The notes under the pieces were generated by a model. It saw only the letters and a list, made by a program, of their open reading frames with translations, was not told where the DNA came from and did not search any database. DNA of 64,000 nt from Mytilinidion resinicola (Eukaryota > Ascomycota > Dothideomycetes > Mytilinidiales > Mytilinidiaceae). Location: contig NW_022985437.1 of assembly GCF_010093595.1 (NCBI RefSeq), positions 2,571,809-2,635,808 on the forward strand, in the 5' to 3' direction. Below are positions 59,956 to 64,000 of the stretch, piece by piece (within the stretch, counting starts at the first letter, position 1; each line of letters opens with the position of its first letter). The position numbers and the translations under genes were made by a program.

Positions 59956-61737
59956 CTAGAAAACCATCGGACGAGTATCTACGCAGCCTACCCCCGGTGG
60001 GGTTCCACGGCGCAATTGACGGAACTCTTTGCTCTGTTCCGGGGAAAGAATGCGGGAGGCAAGGCCTTTTACGGACGGGCGTTCTTGTTGATTTTGTTCC
60101 GGAAGAGAGGCAGCCGACGGGTCTTCTGCAGTCTGTTCTTGCGCCTCATCCTCGTTCTCGTTCTCGTCTTCGTCCTCGTCTATGTCCTCGCCCTCCTCGT
60201 CCTCGCCATTGTCTTGCAGAGCGTCAAGTTCGTCTAGGTCGAAGAGGTAGTCATACTTGTGCTCATCGTCTACTTCAGCTCCCTTGTCCTCGTCCTCCTC
60301 GTCCTCGGCATTGCCTTGCAGAGCGGCAAGTTTATCTTCGTCAACGAGAGAGTCATACTTGTTCTCGTCTTCGTCCATGTCCTCGCCCTCCTCGTCTTCG
60401 GCATTGTCTTGCAGACCTGCAAGTTTATCTTCGTCGACGAGGGAGTCATACTCGCCTGCTTCAGAAGTTGTAGGCTCAACAGCAGGGACCGGAAGTGCAG
60501 GAACTGGGAGCGCGGGAGCTACCGGGGCTTGAGCTGCAGGGGGCTGGTCTTCCACCTGATCGGGGTACATAATCTCCTCATAGATTCTCATTTGGATGTC
60601 AAATTGTGTGGGTCCTCGCTGCCCTTCTTCTTGACCTTGTTCCGGAAGGGGGGCGCCTAGTGTGAAGACTTGCTGTTCTTCTGTTTCGTCTTGTGGAAGA
60701 CGGGCGATTGCCTGGTCTTCTGGAGCTTGTTCTCCCGAAAGGAACTTGTGGAATTCCGCCGCCATCTCGTCTACTGTTAGCTCTTTTTCACAATCGATTT
60801 CCATAGACCCATCTGCGTAGGGATAATTTTGAGAACCTGGTTGTGTGAGCAATTGCTGCTCTTGTCCTTCATTCTGTGGAGTGAGAGGGGTGGTTGCCTG
60901 ACGCTCGGAGGACACATTCTGGGGATCATGTTGTGTGGTCGCTTGTTGCGCCTGTTCTTCATTTTCTTCCGGGACCGGCAAGACTGCATCGTCTTCTGGC
61001 GAAGAATGCGCCAGGTCAAGGCCTAGAATAGATTCAGGACTAAAATCCAGATCAAGGCCCAAATCAGGCTCTGTATCGACGTCCATAACCCCTGCGTAGT
61101 GATTTTGTGCCAGAACAGGGAACTCTCCGTTTAACTGATTTTGCGAAAGGGGGTAATTTGTCTGGGGCGAATTGATATGGTTCTGGGAGCCGCTCTGTGT
61201 ATATCCATGTTGCCATTCGTGCTGGCGTTGGGGCTGAAGAGGGTGGAAAACATTCCCCTGGTAGTATTGGTGGTTCGGGTGCCATTGTTGCTGCTGTTGC
61301 TGGTGTTGCCCTCCGGGAAATCCTTGCTGGAGAGAACCATACATTGCGGGAGACTCGAAGGGCTGAGGTGGCGGGAAGGTCTGCGTGTACGTTTGCTGCC
61401 CTTGTTGCTGTCCTTGAACAGGGTAGGCATGGAGAGGTGGCCCCAAAGGCCGAAAAGCAGGCAAGCCATATGCTGGAAAGCCCACGTGTAGCAAGGGCTG
61501 CAGCATGGGATGCTGCCCACGCTGCCGTCCCGCATGACGAGAACGAGATGAGTCTGGGGGAGACTCAGCGAATCGGAGACGCAGCTCCTCCTCTTGGTTT
61601 CCATTGAAAGGGACGTAAGAAGGATGCCCCCGAGGGGGAGGATATGGAGATAAATAGTGTGATGAGTGGATACCACCGAGTCCACCACTGCTAGAGGCGG
61701 GAGAGCCGTAGGCCGGATTGTGGGTAACACCTTCCAT
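59956..61737 (-). CDS. unrecognised Gln-rich and acidic repeat protein
   Basis: A single frame of 593 aa with a sharp change in composition. The first 270 residues are Gln/Pro/Gly/Tyr-rich with short Gln runs (near residue 145), resembling prion-like or RNA-granule domains. The remainder is strongly acidic. Between about residues 430 and 530 there are three copies of a unit of roughly 33-35 residues built on YDSLVDEDKLAxLQ followed by a run of Glu and Asp. The C-terminus is short and less acidic. No folded domain, signal peptide or membrane segment is evident. Continuous frame over 1.8 kb with strong bias makes it likely to be a real gene, although low-complexity frames can be open by chance. 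Function unknown; I could not match it to a family. Confidence 0.6.
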   Translation of the reverse strand: MEGVTHNPAYGSPASSSGGLGGIHSSHYLSPYPPPRGHPSYVPFNGNQEEELRLRFAESPPDSSRSRHAGRQRGQHPMLQPLLHVGFPAYGLPAFRPLGPPLHAYPVQGQQQGQQTYTQTFPPPQPFESPAMYGSLQQGFPGGQHQQQQQQWHPNHQYYQGNVFHPLQPQRQHEWQHGYTQSGSQNHINSPQTNYPLSQNQLNGEFPVLAQNHYAGVMDVDTEPDLGLDLDFSPESILGLDLAHSSPEDDAVLPVPEENEEQAQQATTQHDPQNVSSERQATTPLTPQNEGQEQQLLTQPGSQNYPYADGSMEIDCEKELTVDEMAAEFHKFLSGEQAPEDQAIARLPQDETEEQQVFTLGAPLPEQGQEEGQRGPTQFDIQMRIYEEIMYPDQVEDQPPAAQAPVAPALPVPALPVPAVEPTTSEAGEYDSLVDEDKLAGLQDNAEDEEGEDMDEDENKYDSLVDEDKLAALQGNAEDEEDEDKGAEVDDEHKYDYLFDLDELDALQDNGEDEEGEDIDEDEDENENEDEAQEQTAEDPSAASLPEQNQQERPSVKGLASRILSPEQSKEFRQLRRGTPPGVGCVDTRPMVF

Positions 61738-62791
61738 TGTTGGCGTTGGTAGGTGTTCCTAGGTATGAAAAAAGGGAAGAAGGTGTGGTTTAACGGGAGA
61801 CGAAGTGTAAAGGTAGATTGTCCTTTCCTGCTGGTGTAGGAGAAGGCGTCGAAAGAGTAGCGAAGTGAGTCTGTTCTTTGCTGCTGTAGCCGAAGAAGCG
61901 GTCGAAGAAGTATCAGAGTAAGTAAGTGTGCTGGCGTATGCTGGTGTGTTCGTGTACAGTCTGCAGCAAAGAGGAGGGCGGCCTCGAATACTTGTACTGT
62001 TGTGGCATCAGAGCGCAACTCAGAGCGTCCACCCAACCAAGGTTGCGAGCATCAATCAGAGCGCGCCTCCCAACCACGGTATCGTGATAAAAGTGATCAT
62101 ATGTTCAGTAAAACGAAAGTGTAATTCCAGCTAATACGCAATCACAGGATATAGGTATGGGTTCTCTTGCTTACCACTGCTAAGGGTGCCCTTTCGGACT
62201 TTGAAATTTCAAGTACGATATAAACATCGATGCAGTGGAAAGTAGGATATCTTTTGATTGATTGACTAACTGCCAATGGAACAGCTCTTTGCAGTGGTAT
62301 CGAGTGGCATCCGAGCGGTCATATGTGCGGGTGTCCAGAGTTGTAGCCCAGCGCTGTACGACGAGACAGTGCTTCGTGGCTGCTGAATTCCAGTGTCTGA
62401 AACGAAATCATGAAGGAGCTGGTTAACCGTCAGCTGTAAAATTTGTTCAGAATTTGCTCTAGAGAAACTTAGACGTCGAGTCTGACTTTTTGAAAATCCG
62501 TGGATGCCCCCTCCCCCTAGGCAAGCGCATGCATACTTTTGGCAAGGCTCTGAACTTTCAGGCGAATCACCAAAGGCATCATGTACTTGATAGCTTATAC
62601 AGAGTTCGATTTCTCCGAAGACACTAGCACTACACACCCTCTACAGGGACTTTGATCAGCGTCCTCTCAACCTAATAGCATAATGCCCACTTCAAGGACA
62701 ACCAATCCATATAAGATCACCCATCCGACAATTAACGCCGCGCTATGCATCAATAACCACGCCCACAGCTTTCTTGACTGGCCCAAATCCT
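61738..62791. other. intergenic
   Basis: Promoter side of the acidic repeat gene, then 3' flank of the coiled-coil gene. Only short frames with no recognisable content. Confidence 0.45.
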
Positions 62792-63656
62792 CTAATTTTG
62801 TTGCGATGGCATCGGACTTGTCCCAACTCCCCTCGTCTCTGCTTCTTCCTCCTCACTATCACTCGCATCTTGCCATCCGGCCAGTCGCCTCAATACCCGG
62901 TTCTCAGCCTTCAAATCTTGAATCTTCCTCGCTGCTGGCAAATCGCCTTCATTCTGTGCCTTGAGCGCCAATCGCGCATAATCTGCCACCCGTCCCAGTC
63001 CAGCCTGCCACTCCGCATGCTCTAGCCGTAACTCTAGGCTCGTCGCGCGCTCCTGCTCGAGCAGGTGCTGGTAGTGCTTGTGGAGCGCTAGAATCGCTTG
63101 GGTGTGGTTGTAGGCATAGGGGCGCAGCTTATCGAGCACCAGAGTAAACGCGTTCTCGTAGTCGAGGAGGAGACCGCGCATAGACGATGCCTGCGAGGAG
63201 GAGGCTTGGAGCGCGGCTTGGGTTGCGTTGAGTTCGGTGCGGAGTGCTGTGATCTCGGCGGCACGATTTGCTACAAAATAATCCACGTCAATCTTCAGTC
63301 CATTACGGCTCTGGGTAAAATGTCGAGCGCATACTATTCAATTCGCCATTGACCTGCGCAATGGTCGGCGATACCCCGTCTTGCGCCGCTCGTGACTGTA
63401 GCTGCTGCACTCCGTTCACGATGCCCGCCGTCTGCGCTCTGTTCTCGGCCAGCACCTCGCTGAGCTGCTGTACGATGCCCCACAGGTGGTTCATGTCGGT
63501 CTGCTGACCACCACTTGGCATTCCGTTCACCATTGGGATGTTGATGCCGCCGATACCGTTGGTTTGGTGAGAGGCAGAGCTGGGTGACGGAGCCTGACGC
63601 GGTACGTTAGGACCCACTCCTGAGGAGGTGTCGAGGAAGGACGGGAAGTTATTCAT
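62792..63656 (-). CDS. coiled-coil protein of unknown function
   Basis: Exons 63656-63335 and 63270-62792 join in frame to 266 aa; the intron is 64 nt with GTATGC and TAG ends. The first 50 residues are Ser/Pro/Gly-rich. From about residue 55 the protein is almost wholly helical: MNHLWGIVQQLSEVLAENRA, then after the intron AAEITALRTELNATQAALQ, followed by LLLDYENAFTLVLDKLRPYA, a central HKHYQHLLEQERATSLELRL helix, and KIQDLKAENRVLRRL. The C-terminus is acidic (SDSEEEEAE). It looks like a small coiled-coil scaffold conserved in ascomycetes, but I cannot name it. An upstream frame of 112 codons ends in a TGA that overlaps this ATG by one base; it is probably leader sequence or an upstream ORF. 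Confidence 0.75.
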
Positions 63657-64000
63657 CGTTGTGGCGGCTCTAGATCGAGGGGGCTCGGCGCAGCTAGCAA
63701 CGCCGCATGCAAGGCGGATAAGTGATGGGGGTCGAGGAGCTCGAGGCTAAGCTCGCAGATGTCCTGTCTCTTTTCGAGCTGAATTTCCCTCTTCGTATCA
63801 ATTGGAGGCACTAAAAGTCTGCAGTAGATTGCGTTACTAGTCGCGCGGAAAGTCCTCAGTTCAATGTGTCGTTTCTGAGGTGAACTGATTCGCCGATCAA
63901 ATCGGGTTAGGCGCCGGATTAATTCGCGGCCCGATGGAAGGACTTTCGTGATAGTTTGGATAAAGTTACAATTGCCAAACCTGTGAAACACTCATTAAAC
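63657..64000. other. upstream region of the coiled-coil gene
   Basis: Probably promoter and leader of the minus-strand coiled-coil gene. A minus-strand frame (63991-63653) is open through it but has no recognisable content. Confidence 0.4.

Noticed and set aside
63653..63991. Minus-strand 112-codon frame overlapping the coiled-coil gene start
   Set aside because: No recognisable motif. It ends in a TGA overlapping the ATG of the spliced coiled-coil gene, so leader sequence or an upstream ORF is more likely.

Overview
The window looks like nuclear DNA of a filamentous ascomycete, most likely Pezizomycotina. Genes are densely packed on both strands and interrupted by short GT-AG introns, mostly 40-100 nt. 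Several encoded families are typical of these fungi: an AcuFacB/Cat8-type Zn2Cys6 regulator, a fungal rhodopsin-like membrane protein, a HET-domain gene, an Fta4 kinetochore subunit, QDE-2-type Argonautes and ArfB/Arf6. A Dothideomycete is my guess from general flavour only. No rRNA, CRISPR or confident tRNA was seen. All gene models below were spliced by hand by matching reading frame, splice sites and family motifs.

Layout. 1.5-2.9 kb: seven-helix membrane protein. 4.9-6.9 kb: intronless NAD kinase. 8-13 kb: a decay island in which a broken HET gene and a broken dienelactone hydrolase flank an intact free-methionine-R-sulfoxide reductase that appears to use a 5-nt microexon. 13.4-16.6 kb: Fta4 and an unrecognised disordered protein with a 24-bp minisatellite. 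16.6-20.6 kb: gene-poor. 20.7-23.5 kb: a small Gln/Ser-rich protein, a pogo/Fot1-type non-autonomous inverted-repeat element, and KTI12. 26.2-28.9 kb: FacB/Cat8 acetate regulator. 30.5-37.8 kb: SET-domain methyltransferase, CDC14 phosphatase, and a hydrophilic stress-type protein.

The most striking region is 38.5-49.7 kb: three Argonaute genes head-to-tail on the minus strand. The two outer copies are full-length (about 1138 and 1052 aa), keep the D-E-D-H slicer residues, and each begins with a CCHC zinc knuckle ahead of the Argonaute domains; one also has an RGG-rich segment. The middle copy is truncated at its N-terminus and broken by nonsense codons and frameshifts, yet still carries the slicer motifs. 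An array of zinc-knuckle Argonautes is the best candidate here for a little-described RNA-silencing system.

50.6-63.7 kb: ordinary housekeeping genes: a YMC1-like mitochondrial carrier (with a 10-nt microexon), a GT8 glycosyltransferase (with a GC-AG intron), ARF6, SGF29 of SAGA, mannose-6-phosphate isomerase, an acidic repeat protein and a coiled-coil protein. Two gene pairs (carrier/GT8 and SGF29/PMI) are divergent across about 360 bp.
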